A stretch of 64,000 nt of DNA from positions 5,828,001 to 5,892,000 of the forward strand of contig NZ_LT629740.1 of assembly GCF_900105165.1 (NCBI RefSeq). The letters run 5' to 3'. Position 1 is the stretch's first letter, and each line of letters begins with the position of its first letter. Under the pieces are notes generated by a model. That model was given only the letters and a program-made list of their open reading frames with translations, was not told the origin of the DNA and ran no database searches. A program made the translations under genes and the position numbers. Shown here in pieces: positions 8,263-17,568 of the stretch. The DNA is from Mucilaginibacter mallensis (GTDB taxonomy: Bacteria > Bacteroidota > Bacteroidia > Sphingobacteriales > Sphingobacteriaceae).

Positions 8263-8297
8263 TGGTCATAGTAGCTTTGCATCAACAATCAAATCAG

Positions 8298-9296
8298 ATG
8301 AACAATATAACAAGCGGCATTGTCCGCATTGAACAACCAGGAAAACCTGAAGTACTCAGATATGAACAAACTGAAATTTTGAAACCTGGAGAAGGAGAAG
8401 TATTAATTGGCCAAAAAGCAATTGGTGTAAATTTTCTGGATGTCTTCTTTCGTAACGGCACTTTCCCCATGCCTGCATATCCGGCGCTGATAGGATTAGA
8501 AGCAGCAGGAATCGTTGAACAAACCGGCAATGGCGTCAAAGCATTTGCGGTCGGCGACCGTGTGGCTTACTACGGCTCAAATGGGGCTTACGCCGAAAGA
8601 AGAATCCTCCCTGCTAACGAAATTTTTAAACTCCCGGACGATATATCATTTGAACAGGCGGCATCAATCATGATAAAAGGCATGACTTCGCACATGTTAT
8701 TAAAACAAAGTCATGAGTTGAGGGCAGGGGAAGTCGTGCTGATCCATGCCATGACCGGCGGTGTTGGAACTTTATTAAGTGAATGGGCCAGATCTATTGG
8801 CGCTACTGTAATTGGTACTGTTGGCAGCGCAGCTAAAAAGAATCTTGCCTTAAAGCGAGGTTTTGAGCACGTTATTGATTTATCGGCCGGGAACTTTGCT
8901 GAAAGGGTAAGGCAAATTACAGGTGACAAGGGTATTGATGTGTTTTATGATAGTATCGGCGTTGCCACATTTCAAAAGTCGCTTGAGTTGGTTAAACCGG
9001 GTGGAAGTGCAGTGCTGTACGGCTGGGCATCCGGTATGCCAGCAATTAATACTGCGTTTATTGAGCAAAGAAAAATACACTTTGTACAGGCTGTATTAAA
9101 TAATTATCCGGCTTACCAGGATAAATCAGGAAAGGCATTGCCCGAGATATTCTCCTTAGTGCGAAACGGAGTTTTCCAATTAGAAAAGCCTTTAATATAT
9201 CCTTTGTCAAATGCTAACCAGGCACATGCTGATCTGGAAGAACGTAAAACTACGGGTAGTATTATTTTGGTGCCAGCAATTGTAAAACACCTTTAA
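8298..9296 (+). CDS. Zinc-independent quinone oxidoreductase / MDR-superfamily NADPH reductase
   Basis: 332 residues of the medium-chain dehydrogenase fold. The N-terminal GroES-like domain has GVNFLDVFFRNGTFPMP, typical of NADPH:quinone reductase (QOR). The Rossmann domain has the nucleotide-binding AMTGGVGTLLSEWA segment and ends GSIILVP. The zinc-ligand cysteines of alcohol dehydrogenases are missing, as in QOR. It would reduce quinones or other enones with NADPH in the cytoplasm. Facing an HxlR gene of the QorR/YodB kind across a palindrome, it is probably the regulated target. Confidence 0.88.
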   Translation: MNNITSGIVRIEQPGKPEVLRYEQTEILKPGEGEVLIGQKAIGVNFLDVFFRNGTFPMPAYPALIGLEAAGIVEQTGNGVKAFAVGDRVAYYGSNGAYAERRILPANEIFKLPDDISFEQAASIMIKGMTSHMLLKQSHELRAGEVVLIHAMTGGVGTLLSEWARSIGATVIGTVGSAAKKNLALKRGFEHVIDLSAGNFAERVRQITGDKGIDVFYDSIGVATFQKSLELVKPGGSAVLYGWASGMPAINTAFIEQRKIHFVQAVLNNYPAYQDKSGKALPEIFSLVRNGVFQLEKPLIYPLSNANQAHADLEERKTTGSIILVPAIVKHL

Positions 9297-9344
9297 GAAC
9301 AATATACGCCATATTGGCCTCAGACCAATTTCTTCAATAATTTT

Positions 9345-9476
9345 ATGAATTTTACAAAAATTCAATCTACAACGCAATCTGAGAAAGGCTATTTTGAAGG
9401 AATTGGGATAATTGAAAAGGATGGCGATGAAAGCGATTTATGTTACGCGATGAATAGTAACACGGATTGTCAATAA
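9345..9476 (+). CDS. Possible small ORF, 43 residues
   Basis: An ATG-started frame reads MNFTKIQSTTQSEKGYFEG, then IGIIEKDGDESDLCYAM. The composition is protein-like but I recognise no family and its end overlaps the inverted repeat at 9469-9494. It may be a fragment of a lost gene. Kept at low confidence. Confidence 0.2.
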   Translation: MNFTKIQSTTQSEKGYFEGIGIIEKDGDESDLCYAMNSNTDCQ

Positions 9477-9494
9477 CAGCTTATGATGTCTCAC
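9469..9494. repeat. 26-bp inverted repeat, left copy
   Basis: The reverse complement of this segment begins GTGAGACATCATAAG and matches 11551-11576 at 25 of 26 positions. The two copies face each other and bracket the AraC (9550) and SDR (10543) genes exactly. No transposase is inside. Confidence 0.6.
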
Positions 9495-9549
9495 TTTTAC
9501 ATCATTTAATGTCTCATTTTTTTACAAACAAAAAGCTTTAACCAGCACA

Positions 9550-10455
9550 TTAATTCAAATTTCTGTATTCAACCGGTGTCAGTCCTGTCTTTGATTTAAA
9601 CAGTCTTGAAAAGTATTGAGGATATTCAAAACCCAGATCGAAGGCTAATTCTCCAACTGTTTTGTTTGTATTGAGCAGCAGGTCTTTCGCCGCTTCGATC
9701 AGGTAATGATGGATGTGGTCCTGTGCGTTCATGCCGGTTTCCCGCTTTAACAGGTCGCTAAGGTAATTGGCGGAAAGATGCACCTCATCTGCCAGATACT
9801 TTACGGTGGGTAGATGTTTTTCGCTTAGATCTGTCGATCTGAAATAGTCCCTCAAAACCGCTTCCACTTTTGAAAGTACATCGTTATTCGCAGCTTTGCG
9901 TGTGATGAACTGCCTGTCGTAATACCTGGTGCAGTAGTTCAGCAGCAGTTCGATATTGGAGACGATCAATGTACCGCTGTGCCGGTCAATGTTTTCCGAT
10001 AGTTCGGTATCAATTTTCTGCACAATGCCGTGCAGCGTTTGCTTTTCTTTATCCGATAAATGAAGGGCCTCATTGGTTTCATAAGAAAAAAAGGTATAGT
10101 CTTTTATTGTTTTTCCCAATGCTGTTCCACGGATCAGATCGGGATGAAAAAATAAACCCCAGCCCAGCCTGTCGTCTCTTTGCTCAACTTCAGTATCCAT
10201 GGTCATTATTTGCTTTGGTGCAAGGCACACTAAACTTCCGTCCTGGAAATCATAGGTTTTCCTGCCGTAGCGAAATGTATTGCATGAATAATTTTTAAAC
10301 ATAATAGTATAAAAATCGCAGCTGATGCGTGTGCCTTCTTCAATTTTATCTTCAGCTTTACTAAAATCAACCACGGCTACCAAGGGGTGCCTGGTATTGC
10401 TTTCGATAAAATCGCCGATATCGGATATGCTATGTAAATGCAAAACAGGTTTCAT
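9550..10455 (-). CDS. AraC-family transcriptional regulator (module 2)
   Basis: 301 residues from the ATG at 10455. The sensor domain has the HPDLIRG and RQFITRK segments shared with the other three module regulators. The C-terminal helix-turn-helix pair is YLADEVHLSANYLSDLLKR and ELAFDLGFEYPQYFSRLFK. It follows the SDR at 10543-11361 by 87 bases on the same strand. The pair lies between inverted repeats (9469 and 11551), so the operon may have moved as a unit. Confidence 0.88.
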   Translation of the reverse strand: MKPVLHLHSISDIGDFIESNTRHPLVAVVDFSKAEDKIEEGTRISCDFYTIMFKNYSCNTFRYGRKTYDFQDGSLVCLAPKQIMTMDTEVEQRDDRLGWGLFFHPDLIRGTALGKTIKDYTFFSYETNEALHLSDKEKQTLHGIVQKIDTELSENIDRHSGTLIVSNIELLLNYCTRYYDRQFITRKAANNDVLSKVEAVLRDYFRSTDLSEKHLPTVKYLADEVHLSANYLSDLLKRETGMNAQDHIHHYLIEAAKDLLLNTNKTVGELAFDLGFEYPQYFSRLFKSKTGLTPVEYRNLN

Positions 10456-10542
10456 GTCTTTCAAATAAAAATTGATATAAAAATAGAAAAGTTATTACCG
10501 AAGCAATAACCCTTCTACAATAAGGTTTACCCTAAGTTACGA

Positions 10543-11361
10543 TCAATTTAAGCCAAACTGCGCTTTCATGCCGCCGATAAACGTTGCATCATCAAGCTGT
10601 TTGCGATTATCCAACAGTACTTTTGCGTCTTCTCCTGCGGTATACCTGATCTGGTTCTTGCCATCTGTAGCCGCTTCATAAATTACTTCAGCCACAAGGC
10701 TCGCAGGCGAAGCATTTTCGGTCATTGCCGGGATAGCTGCAAATAGCGCCGCTACGATACCTTGATATTCGGTCAGTGATTCGTCATTGCTGAAGTCAAA
10801 GGAACGCCCGGCAAAATCGGTGGCGATAGCACCCGGCTCTACAATTTTTACTTTTCCGCCAAAAGCTTCTACCTCATAACTCAGGGCTTCCGAAATGCCT
10901 TCAACAGCAAACTTTGTTCCGTGGTACAGCGAACCTAAAGGGAAAGTCACCTTACCGCCAATGGAAGATATGTTGATGATCATACCATCTTTATTCTCGC
11001 GGAAATGCGGAAGAATGGCTTTGGTCACATCTAACAGGCCGATCACATTGGTGTTAAACTGGCGAACGATCTTTTCACGGGGAAATGATTCCAGGGGACC
11101 GTAAGCGCCATAGCCTGCATTATTGACCAGCACATCAATTTTGCCAAACTTTTGTAAACCTTCGGCTACGGCGTTCTCAACAGAACTGAGATCCAGCACA
11201 TCGAGTTTGGTAACCAATACGTTCCCCAATTGTGTCAGTTCCGTTTCGCTTTGCGGGTTCCGCATGGTGGCGATGACGTTCCAGCCTTTTTGCTGAAATA
11301 ATTTTGCAGTTTCTTTTCCTATACCGCTGCTTGCTCCTGTTATTAAAATTGTCTTGCTCAT
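10543..11361 (-). CDS. Short-chain dehydrogenase/reductase
   Basis: 272 residues, starting MSKTILITGASSGIGKETA (cofactor motif at 8-15). NNAGYGAYGPLE and the catalytic Ser (NISSIGG) are followed by YHGTK, where the usual YxxxK pattern is kept. The GAIATDFAGRS region is typical of the subgroup annotated as SDR oxidoreductases that reduce small ketones or retinol-like substrates. Similar in layout to the SDR at 60005-60868 but a distinct sequence. First gene of the SDR-AraC module 2. Confidence 0.88.
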   Translation of the reverse strand: MSKTILITGASSGIGKETAKLFQQKGWNVIATMRNPQSETELTQLGNVLVTKLDVLDLSSVENAVAEGLQKFGKIDVLVNNAGYGAYGPLESFPREKIVRQFNTNVIGLLDVTKAILPHFRENKDGMIINISSIGGKVTFPLGSLYHGTKFAVEGISEALSYEVEAFGGKVKIVEPGAIATDFAGRSFDFSNDESLTEYQGIVAALFAAIPAMTENASPASLVAEVIYEAATDGKNQIRYTAGEDAKVLLDNRKQLDDATFIGGMKAQFGLN

Positions 11362-11550
11362 TTTTTTGTTGTTTAATATTACAAGTCAAAGGTCTGTCTT
11401 ATACCGAAGGTGGTGTTAATACAAAAAGCGGTTAGTTGTATACAAATCCTCTTTTCTGTTTTGATCCTATTGATCTGGCTCATGCTATGTTGTAAAACAT
11501 CTTGTCGACCTGAGCCGAAGGAACTTAACGTGACATTAAAAGATATAAAT

Positions 11551-11576
11551 GTGAGACATCATAAGATGTTATTGAC
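11551..11576. repeat. 26-bp inverted repeat, right copy; rest of the gap is empty
   Basis: GTGAGACATCATAAGATG and the following bases match the reverse complement of 9469-9494 with one mismatch. The 400-base interval 11362-11763 otherwise holds only the promoter region of the sigma-factor gene; an open frame at 11410-11595 has no protein-like character. Confidence 0.6.
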
Positions 11577-11763
11577 ACGGATTGAGGTTATTTAAAATAT
11601 TTTTTTATACCAGATAAGGGTAATGCTATTTGAACGTGTCATTATACATATCAAAGGAATGCTTAGCTTTAAAGATTTAAGCTCCGAATTATTTCTGATA
11701 ATAAACGAGTCATGCGAACAAAAATAAAGTTGATTTATAACCAGTTAGTAAACCAAGGAATAA

Positions 11764-12330
11764 ATGGCGATTGAAACCGGTGAAAACCTTTTTACAGAAG
11801 CGGTTTTTGAGGATATTTTTAAAACGCATTTTAAAGAACTGCATGCTTACGCTTTTTCTTTACTAAGGGATTGGGATAGCGCGGAAGAAATTGTTCAGGG
11901 AATGTTTCTGAAACTATGGGAAAAACAGTCAGAGGTGTCCATTACCTTATCAGTTAAATCCTATCTGTATAAGGCTGTTTACAATGACAGCTTGAATTTA
12001 TTGAGAGGCCAAAAGGTTCATCTGCGGTATCAAACGTTAACAGCATATACCATGAAAAGTGAGACTCCTGATACCGCAAGCCGATTAAAATTAAATGAAA
12101 TGCAGCTAAAATTATATCAGTCACTAAATAAATTACCTGAAAAATGCAGGGCAATTTTTCATTTGAGCAGGTTTGAAGAATTGAAATATAAAGAAATTGC
12201 AAGCCAGCTCAATATTTCAATTAAAACGGTAGAAACCCAAATGGTAAAGGCTCTAAAAATTCTGCGCCGTGAAATGAGTGAATATTTACCACTTATAGCA
12301 TTCATCTTATTTAAATTATTCAAGTCATGA
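11764..12330 (+). CDS. ECF RNA polymerase sigma factor (Bacteroidota FecI-like)
   Basis: 188 residues. Sigma region 2 is FEDIFKTHFKELHAYA to EEIVQGMFLKLWEKQ, and region 4 is LPEKCRAIFHLSRFEEL, YKEIASQLNISIKTVE, the helix-turn-helix that reads the -35 element. The stop overlaps the start of the FecR gene by four bases (ATGA), so the two are translationally coupled. In Bacteroidota such pairs switch on TonB receptor operons; the nearest candidate target is the receptor at 15228. Confidence 0.92.
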   Translation: MAIETGENLFTEAVFEDIFKTHFKELHAYAFSLLRDWDSAEEIVQGMFLKLWEKQSEVSITLSVKSYLYKAVYNDSLNLLRGQKVHLRYQTLTAYTMKSETPDTASRLKLNEMQLKLYQSLNKLPEKCRAIFHLSRFEELKYKEIASQLNISIKTVETQMVKALKILRREMSEYLPLIAFILFKLFKS

Positions 12331-13310
12331 CAGAAGAAATCAGTGACGATCTATTGGTCAGACATATTCTTGGCGAGACTACCCCAGCCGAGGAGCAGTT
12401 AATTAGCCAATGGATCAACGAGAGTAATACCAACGCCAAAAAACTGGAACAATTCAGGTTTATTTTGGAATCAAGTAAAGAATTGGCAATGGAAAGCCCT
12501 GCCGACGAAGAAATTCAATGGGAAAAGTTTAAGGCAAAAAGAGCTTCAAATCGCAATAGTATTATCGTCCCAATGAATAAGCCTTATAAATTATGGCTTC
12601 AAATTGTTGCTTCAATATTCCTTATATGCGGTCTGGCGACTGGTGGCTATTATATTTTTAACCTTAATTCCAATATCGCTGACAAGTTGATTACAGTAAC
12701 AACACAAAATAATGTGCTAACAGATACCCTGCCGGATGGATCTACAGTTCAGCTTAATAGCCATTCATCCATCAATTATTCGAACAACTTCAAAAAGCAA
12801 AGAACCATTAAACTGTCTGGAGAAGCATTTTTTATTGTGAAACACAATGCCGACATCCCATTCACCGTTCAAGCCGCCAATGTAAACATTCGTGATATAG
12901 GCACTTCCTTCAATGTAAAAAGTAAACCTGATTATCTGGAAGTAATTGTTGAAACCGGTATCGTCAAAGTAAGCAGACAAGCTGCCTCCATTGTCTTAAA
13001 GCGTCATGAGATGATACACTTGCTCTCGACCGATAAAAATTTAAGCAAGGAAACCAACAGTGATTTGTTGTACAGTTATTACCGAAACGGCCAGTTCGAA
13101 TTGAACAATACCCCACTTTCGCGCATTGTTGCTGTTTTTAACGAAATATATGGAGCCCATATCAGGATTGAAGGGCAGGATTTAAATAACATTCCACTTA
13201 CAGTAACGCTGAAAAAAGATTCGTTAGAAAAGATGCTGCAAATATTATTGCTGACTTCTCCTGAACTTAAAATGAAAAAAAGCGGCGATGAAATTATTTT
13301 AACTAAATAG
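12327..13310 (+). CDS. FecR-family anti-sigma factor
   Basis: 327 residues. A cytoplasmic N-terminal part has the anti-sigma helix (ISDDLLVRHILGETT), then one membrane helix near residues 90-112 (LWLQIVASIFLICGLATGG). A periplasmic FecR beta-sandwich (DTLPDGSTVQLNSHS, GEAFFIV, DIGTSFNV) follows, with a DUF4974-type C-terminal domain (FELNNTPLSRIVAVFNEIYG). It would hold the sigma factor at the membrane until a signal arrives from a TonB receptor. Gene order and coupling support this. Confidence 0.92.
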   Translation: MTEEISDDLLVRHILGETTPAEEQLISQWINESNTNAKKLEQFRFILESSKELAMESPADEEIQWEKFKAKRASNRNSIIVPMNKPYKLWLQIVASIFLICGLATGGYYIFNLNSNIADKLITVTTQNNVLTDTLPDGSTVQLNSHSSINYSNNFKKQRTIKLSGEAFFIVKHNADIPFTVQAANVNIRDIGTSFNVKSKPDYLEVIVETGIVKVSRQAASIVLKRHEMIHLLSTDKNLSKETNSDLLYSYYRNGQFELNNTPLSRIVAVFNEIYGAHIRIEGQDLNNIPLTVTLKKDSLEKMLQILLLTSPELKMKKSGDEIILTK

Positions 13311-13327
13311 GTAGAAGCACGGATATA

Positions 13328-15019
13328 TCACCAACGGTATAGCAAACCGAAGGCTAGATCAACACTATATATGTTAAAGGAGTTATTTTCTGTCTCCTGA
13401 TGAATAACCCAGCCGAATCTGTTGATTTTAGGATTGTCTGAGCCGGAAGTGAAGCCAAAGGCCGGAGCAGCAAACAAACTAAAATGATGGCTCAAATGGT
13501 ATGCAGGTAAAAATTTCAAACTATAGGTTTGATAGCTGTTTTTTCCCAGATCAGTGGTAAGCCGTGTTACGAGTTCACCATCTACCGAGAATCGATGATC
13601 GCTTATCATATGTGCTCCCAAACCCAGTTCAAGGGCATACTTGTAAGTGCCACCTGCAGTATTCAAACCGGCTCCGAGCAGCCCATATAATATCCGGCCT
13701 CCTGAGCGGAAATCAAGGTGAATAAAATTAGCATCGTCATAGCTCAAAGCCAGGCTTTTCGGCCCATTTTTTACAAAGTTAATCAAGCCTATAGGATAGT
13801 CACTGCTGTCCGCTATATTCACCGGGCCGAACTGAAAACCATGAACATTTTTGGCTATGTTTATTACCCCTGAAAGTTGAGAGCCTGCAACTTTCGAATA
13901 ATTTATCAAGCCTGTTAATTGAAGTCCACGGCTGGTATCAGCAACATTGCCGATCATGGATAATTGCATCCCGGAAGATAAATTATTAGTTTGATTGTAT
14001 ATACCTGCGATCTGCACGCCTGAGGTATTATTCAAAACCTGGTTATAGATTCCCGCCATTTGTATTCCTTTCATATTTCCTCCGACAATATTGAAAACGC
14101 CTGCAGCCTGAAAAAAACTGACATTGTTCCTGTCAATGTTGAAGACGCCGCCCAATTCTACCCCTTGAATTCCTGCTGTATAACCTCCAATGAGGTTGAT
14201 GGAAAGGTGATTTATCACCTGACTATTGTAAATCCCGTGTGAGCTCAATCCTGGTGTAAGGGAAACCTGGTAAGGACTATAAGCAAATAAACCGCCGAGA
14301 TTAAGCGCCTGTATCTTTTGCCTGGAAGTAATAAAGAACCGACTGAAGCCCTGTTCGAGCTTCGCACGTTTTTTGCTTTCGTCCGGATCATATTTATACC
14401 GCCGCTTTTTCAATTTCAAGCCAACAACGGGAACATCCTGAAGCAGGTATATACTCGTGTCGCGGTAATTTTCCTTTGATGCAGTTAACAACAGTGAAAT
14501 ATTCGGATTGCTGATTTTAAAGGAAAAGTTACCCTGCTGATCTGTAAGCTGAGCGATGAGCAAATCCTTTTCAACAATACTTACCTGTGGAATATTAGTT
14601 TTAAAAAGAGCATCGCTCACGTGGCCTTTTACTATTAATTCGCCGGGGTCGTCGCTATCTAACTCTGCCGTTAAAATTAATTTATTCGGTGCGTGACGAA
14701 GAATTACATATCCTGGCACTTCTTTAAACTCATAATCAGGTCCGAACAACCCCGCTAAAAAATCATAAAGAGTGCCCCGATAACCTGAGATGAGTACAAC
14801 ACTATCTGCTGTAATCGCCTTATTGTTATAGGCAAAGTTAAAGTCTGAGCGCGCAGTTATCTTCTTTAATAGCTGACCAATAGTTACCTGGCCAATGTTA
14901 CCGACTGTAATATTCCTGGTCATGTAATCCTGCGCATTTGCAGGAAGGATTTGCATCAAAATAAAAAGTAGAAATAAAAGGGAAATTTTGAAGGTATTCA
15001 AGGAATAGATTTTTTGCAT
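13328..15019 (-). CDS. Secreted protein with STN domain and LA_2272-like surface repeats
   Basis: 563 residues. A signal peptide (ISLLFLLFILMQILPANAQ) is followed by a secretin/TonB short N-terminal (STN) domain (VTIGQLLKKITARSDFNFAY) and a carboxypeptidase-regulatory-like domain (GHVSDALFKTNIPQVSI). About residues 240-420 are a run of some 18-residue repeats of the form G-x-x-x-A-G-I-Y-N-Q, seen as GIQMAGIYNQVLNN, GVQIAGIYNQTNN and GLQLTGLINY. The C-terminal third looks like beta strands of an outer-membrane barrel. STN domains usually talk to FecR, and the gene converges on the sigma/FecR pair, so a link to that signal path is plausible. Surface location is inferred. Confidence 0.75.
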   Translation of the reverse strand: MQKIYSLNTFKISLLFLLFILMQILPANAQDYMTRNITVGNIGQVTIGQLLKKITARSDFNFAYNNKAITADSVVLISGYRGTLYDFLAGLFGPDYEFKEVPGYVILRHAPNKLILTAELDSDDPGELIVKGHVSDALFKTNIPQVSIVEKDLLIAQLTDQQGNFSFKISNPNISLLLTASKENYRDTSIYLLQDVPVVGLKLKKRRYKYDPDESKKRAKLEQGFSRFFITSRQKIQALNLGGLFAYSPYQVSLTPGLSSHGIYNSQVINHLSINLIGGYTAGIQGVELGGVFNIDRNNVSFFQAAGVFNIVGGNMKGIQMAGIYNQVLNNTSGVQIAGIYNQTNNLSSGMQLSMIGNVADTSRGLQLTGLINYSKVAGSQLSGVINIAKNVHGFQFGPVNIADSSDYPIGLINFVKNGPKSLALSYDDANFIHLDFRSGGRILYGLLGAGLNTAGGTYKYALELGLGAHMISDHRFSVDGELVTRLTTDLGKNSYQTYSLKFLPAYHLSHHFSLFAAPAFGFTSGSDNPKINRFGWVIHQETENNSFNIYSVDLAFGLLYRW

Positions 15020-15227
15020 GCCGGGATTGAGTGATCACCCTTATTATTAAGATCCGGCAAATATATCAGTATTAAACTATAACCGAAGTGTAAAAGCCAG
15101 CGCTATTAGGGACAGTAAATTTTATTGCTCAAATTTTTTTAGGCATCAGGGTAAACCTTAAGTATCGTGTCCTACTGCAAATGACTAGTAAATGCTTTTC
15201 ATCAACATACTTGTAAATAAATAGAAT

Positions 15228-17564
15228 ATGTCAAAATCAAAACCTATGATCATCTTCCTGTTACTCCTGCTTCCGGGGATGGTATGGGGCCAAACCAAAT
15301 TCACTTACACCGTTTCAGGTACCATCAAAGACAAAGCAACTGGTGAAACCTTGCCTGCCGCCAGTGTCACCTTTCTGGAATTGCCCGGCAAGGGTGCAAC
15401 CACCAATTCCTATGGTTTTTACTCTATCACCATTCCTGCGGGTTCCTACACTATGATAACAAGTTATACCGGCTATGCAACAGATACACTCAAAGTTGTA
15501 ATGAGCAAGAACATTGTAGTCAACTCCAATTTAAAATCGGGCTATGGTCAGTTGCAGGAAGTTAAAATTAAAAGCAGTAATGGAAGAAGTAACAATATTT
15601 TAACCACCCCGGCTGGAGTTCAGCGATTAAATATCAAGGACTTAAATAATGTACCTGTTTTATTAGGGGAAAAGGACGTTTTAAAGACAATTCAGCTGCT
15701 ACCCGGCATTGTTTCTGCCGGGGACGGAAGATCAGGTTTTTTTGTACGCGGCGGGGGATCAGACCAAAATCTAATCTTGTTAGATGAAGCGACTGTGTAT
15801 AATCCATCGCATGTTTTAGGCTTTTTTTCTGTATTTAATTCAGATGCCATCAAAGATATTTCCATATATAAAGGTGGAATGCCAGCCAATTACGGCGGGC
15901 GGCTTTCCTCGGTCGAGGATATCCAAATGAATGACGGTAATAACCAGAAATTTGGAGCAAGTGGTGGTCTCGGATTAATCGCGTCCCGATTGACACTGGA
16001 AGGTCCTTTGTTTGATCACAAGGGCTCATTTATTATCAGTGCCAGGCGAAGTTATGCAGACTTGTTTACCAGGTTTGCTTCCGATACCACGACAAAGCAC
16101 AGTAAGATATATTTTTATGATGTTAACCTGAAAGCCAATTATCAGCTGGATTCAAATAACCGCATCTTTTTATCCGGCTATTTTGGCAAAGATGTAATGA
16201 GTTTCAGGAACAGTTACGGACTTGATTACGGAAATTCTACCGGAACACTGCGATGGAACCATATCTTCAGCAGCAAACTATTCTCCAATACGTCACTGAT
16301 TTATAGCAACTATACTTACGATGTTGATTTTGACAGTGATCTCAATAATATCAAAGTTTCATCGGCCATAACAGATTATCATTTCAAACAGGATTTTAAC
16401 TATTACCTGAATGCCACCAACAAATTAAGCTTCGGGCTGGAATACACCTTTCACGTTACCAAACCCGGAACAGCGATAGCAACCGCTCCTTCCAGTTATA
16501 ACGACGTTTTCCTGGAGAAAAAATACGCCTTAGAAAGCGCTGTTTACCTGTCCGATGAATGGAATGCAACCGATAATTTAAAAATCACCTATGGCATAAG
16601 ATTGAGCGACCTAATGGTTTTGGGCCCAGGAAATTTTTATACCTATGACAAAGCAGGCAACAAAACGGACAGCACCTATTACAAAAGCGGTCAAATCGTT
16701 AAGAGCTATATAATCCCGGAACCGAGGTTTGCCGCAAGCTACCAACTCAACAAGAACAGTTCGCTGAAATTGTCTTATGACCGCAATGCGCAGAACATAC
16801 ACCTACTGAATAACTCGTCCTATTTATCAGTTACGAATGTTTACTTGCCAAGCAGCAATAATATCAAGCCGGAAATTTCCGACCAGGTCGCTATGGGCTT
16901 TTACCATACTTTCCACGATAACGGTTTTGAATTTTCAACGGAAATATATTACAAAAAGCTGCAGAATCAGATTGATTATGTAAATGGTGCTGATTTGGTA
17001 GCCAATCCCGATATTGAAGCTGACCTTCTTTACGGGTCAGGAAGGTCTTACGGCTGGGAAACCTATATCAAAAAGAAAAGCGGAAGATTTACCGGTTGGT
17101 TAAGCTATACTTTCTCCAAAACAGAACTTAAAATACCCGGTATCAATAATGGCCAGTATTATCCGGCTACCCAGGATCAGACTAATCACGTATCCCTGGT
17201 AGGTATGTACCAAGCCAGCAAGAAATGGACTTTTTCAGCAGACTTTGTCTACAATACGGGCGACGCGGTCACCTGGCCGGCAGGAAAATTTTCGGTTGAC
17301 GGTGCACCTGTATATACTTATGGCGCAAGGAACAGTAATCGCCTTCCAGCTTATAACAGGCTCGACATTGGAGCGACGCTGTTAGCAAAAAAGACTGCTA
17401 AATATGAAAGCAGCTGGAATTTCTCTATTTACAATGTTTACGGCGAATCAAATCCTTACGACATCGTTTTTCAAACCGATCCTAAAAATGCCAACAAAAC
17501 ACAGGTACTGCAAACTACCCTGTTCAAAATGATCCCATCTGTTACTTACAATTTTAAATTTTAA
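15228..17564 (+). CDS. TonB-dependent outer-membrane receptor
   Basis: 778 residues. Signal peptide (IIFLLLLLPGMVWGQ), CarboxypepD_reg-like domain (about 27-110), plug domain (about 125-240; LLPGIVSAGDGRSGFFVRGG, NLILLDEATVYNPSHVLGF, IYKGGMPANYGGRLSS), then the beta barrel to the C-terminal aromatic-ended strand (SVTYNFKF). It imports an unknown ligand with energy from TonB. Four bases separate it from the DUF4249 lipoprotein, the usual partner of this receptor subclass, so the two form an operon. Confidence 0.92.
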   Translation: MSKSKPMIIFLLLLLPGMVWGQTKFTYTVSGTIKDKATGETLPAASVTFLELPGKGATTNSYGFYSITIPAGSYTMITSYTGYATDTLKVVMSKNIVVNSNLKSGYGQLQEVKIKSSNGRSNNILTTPAGVQRLNIKDLNNVPVLLGEKDVLKTIQLLPGIVSAGDGRSGFFVRGGGSDQNLILLDEATVYNPSHVLGFFSVFNSDAIKDISIYKGGMPANYGGRLSSVEDIQMNDGNNQKFGASGGLGLIASRLTLEGPLFDHKGSFIISARRSYADLFTRFASDTTTKHSKIYFYDVNLKANYQLDSNNRIFLSGYFGKDVMSFRNSYGLDYGNSTGTLRWNHIFSSKLFSNTSLIYSNYTYDVDFDSDLNNIKVSSAITDYHFKQDFNYYLNATNKLSFGLEYTFHVTKPGTAIATAPSSYNDVFLEKKYALESAVYLSDEWNATDNLKITYGIRLSDLMVLGPGNFYTYDKAGNKTDSTYYKSGQIVKSYIIPEPRFAASYQLNKNSSLKLSYDRNAQNIHLLNNSSYLSVTNVYLPSSNNIKPEISDQVAMGFYHTFHDNGFEFSTEIYYKKLQNQIDYVNGADLVANPDIEADLLYGSGRSYGWETYIKKKSGRFTGWLSYTFSKTELKIPGINNGQYYPATQDQTNHVSLVGMYQASKKWTFSADFVYNTGDAVTWPAGKFSVDGAPVYTYGARNSNRLPAYNRLDIGATLLAKKTAKYESSWNFSIYNVYGESNPYDIVFQTDPKNANKTQVLQTTLFKMIPSVTYNFKF

Positions 17565-17568
17565 TCCC

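Noticed and set aside
11410..11595. 61-codon frame in the gap before the sigma factor
   Set aside because: Contains the inverted repeat in its 3' half and a composition typical of random AT-rich reading; no second line of evidence.
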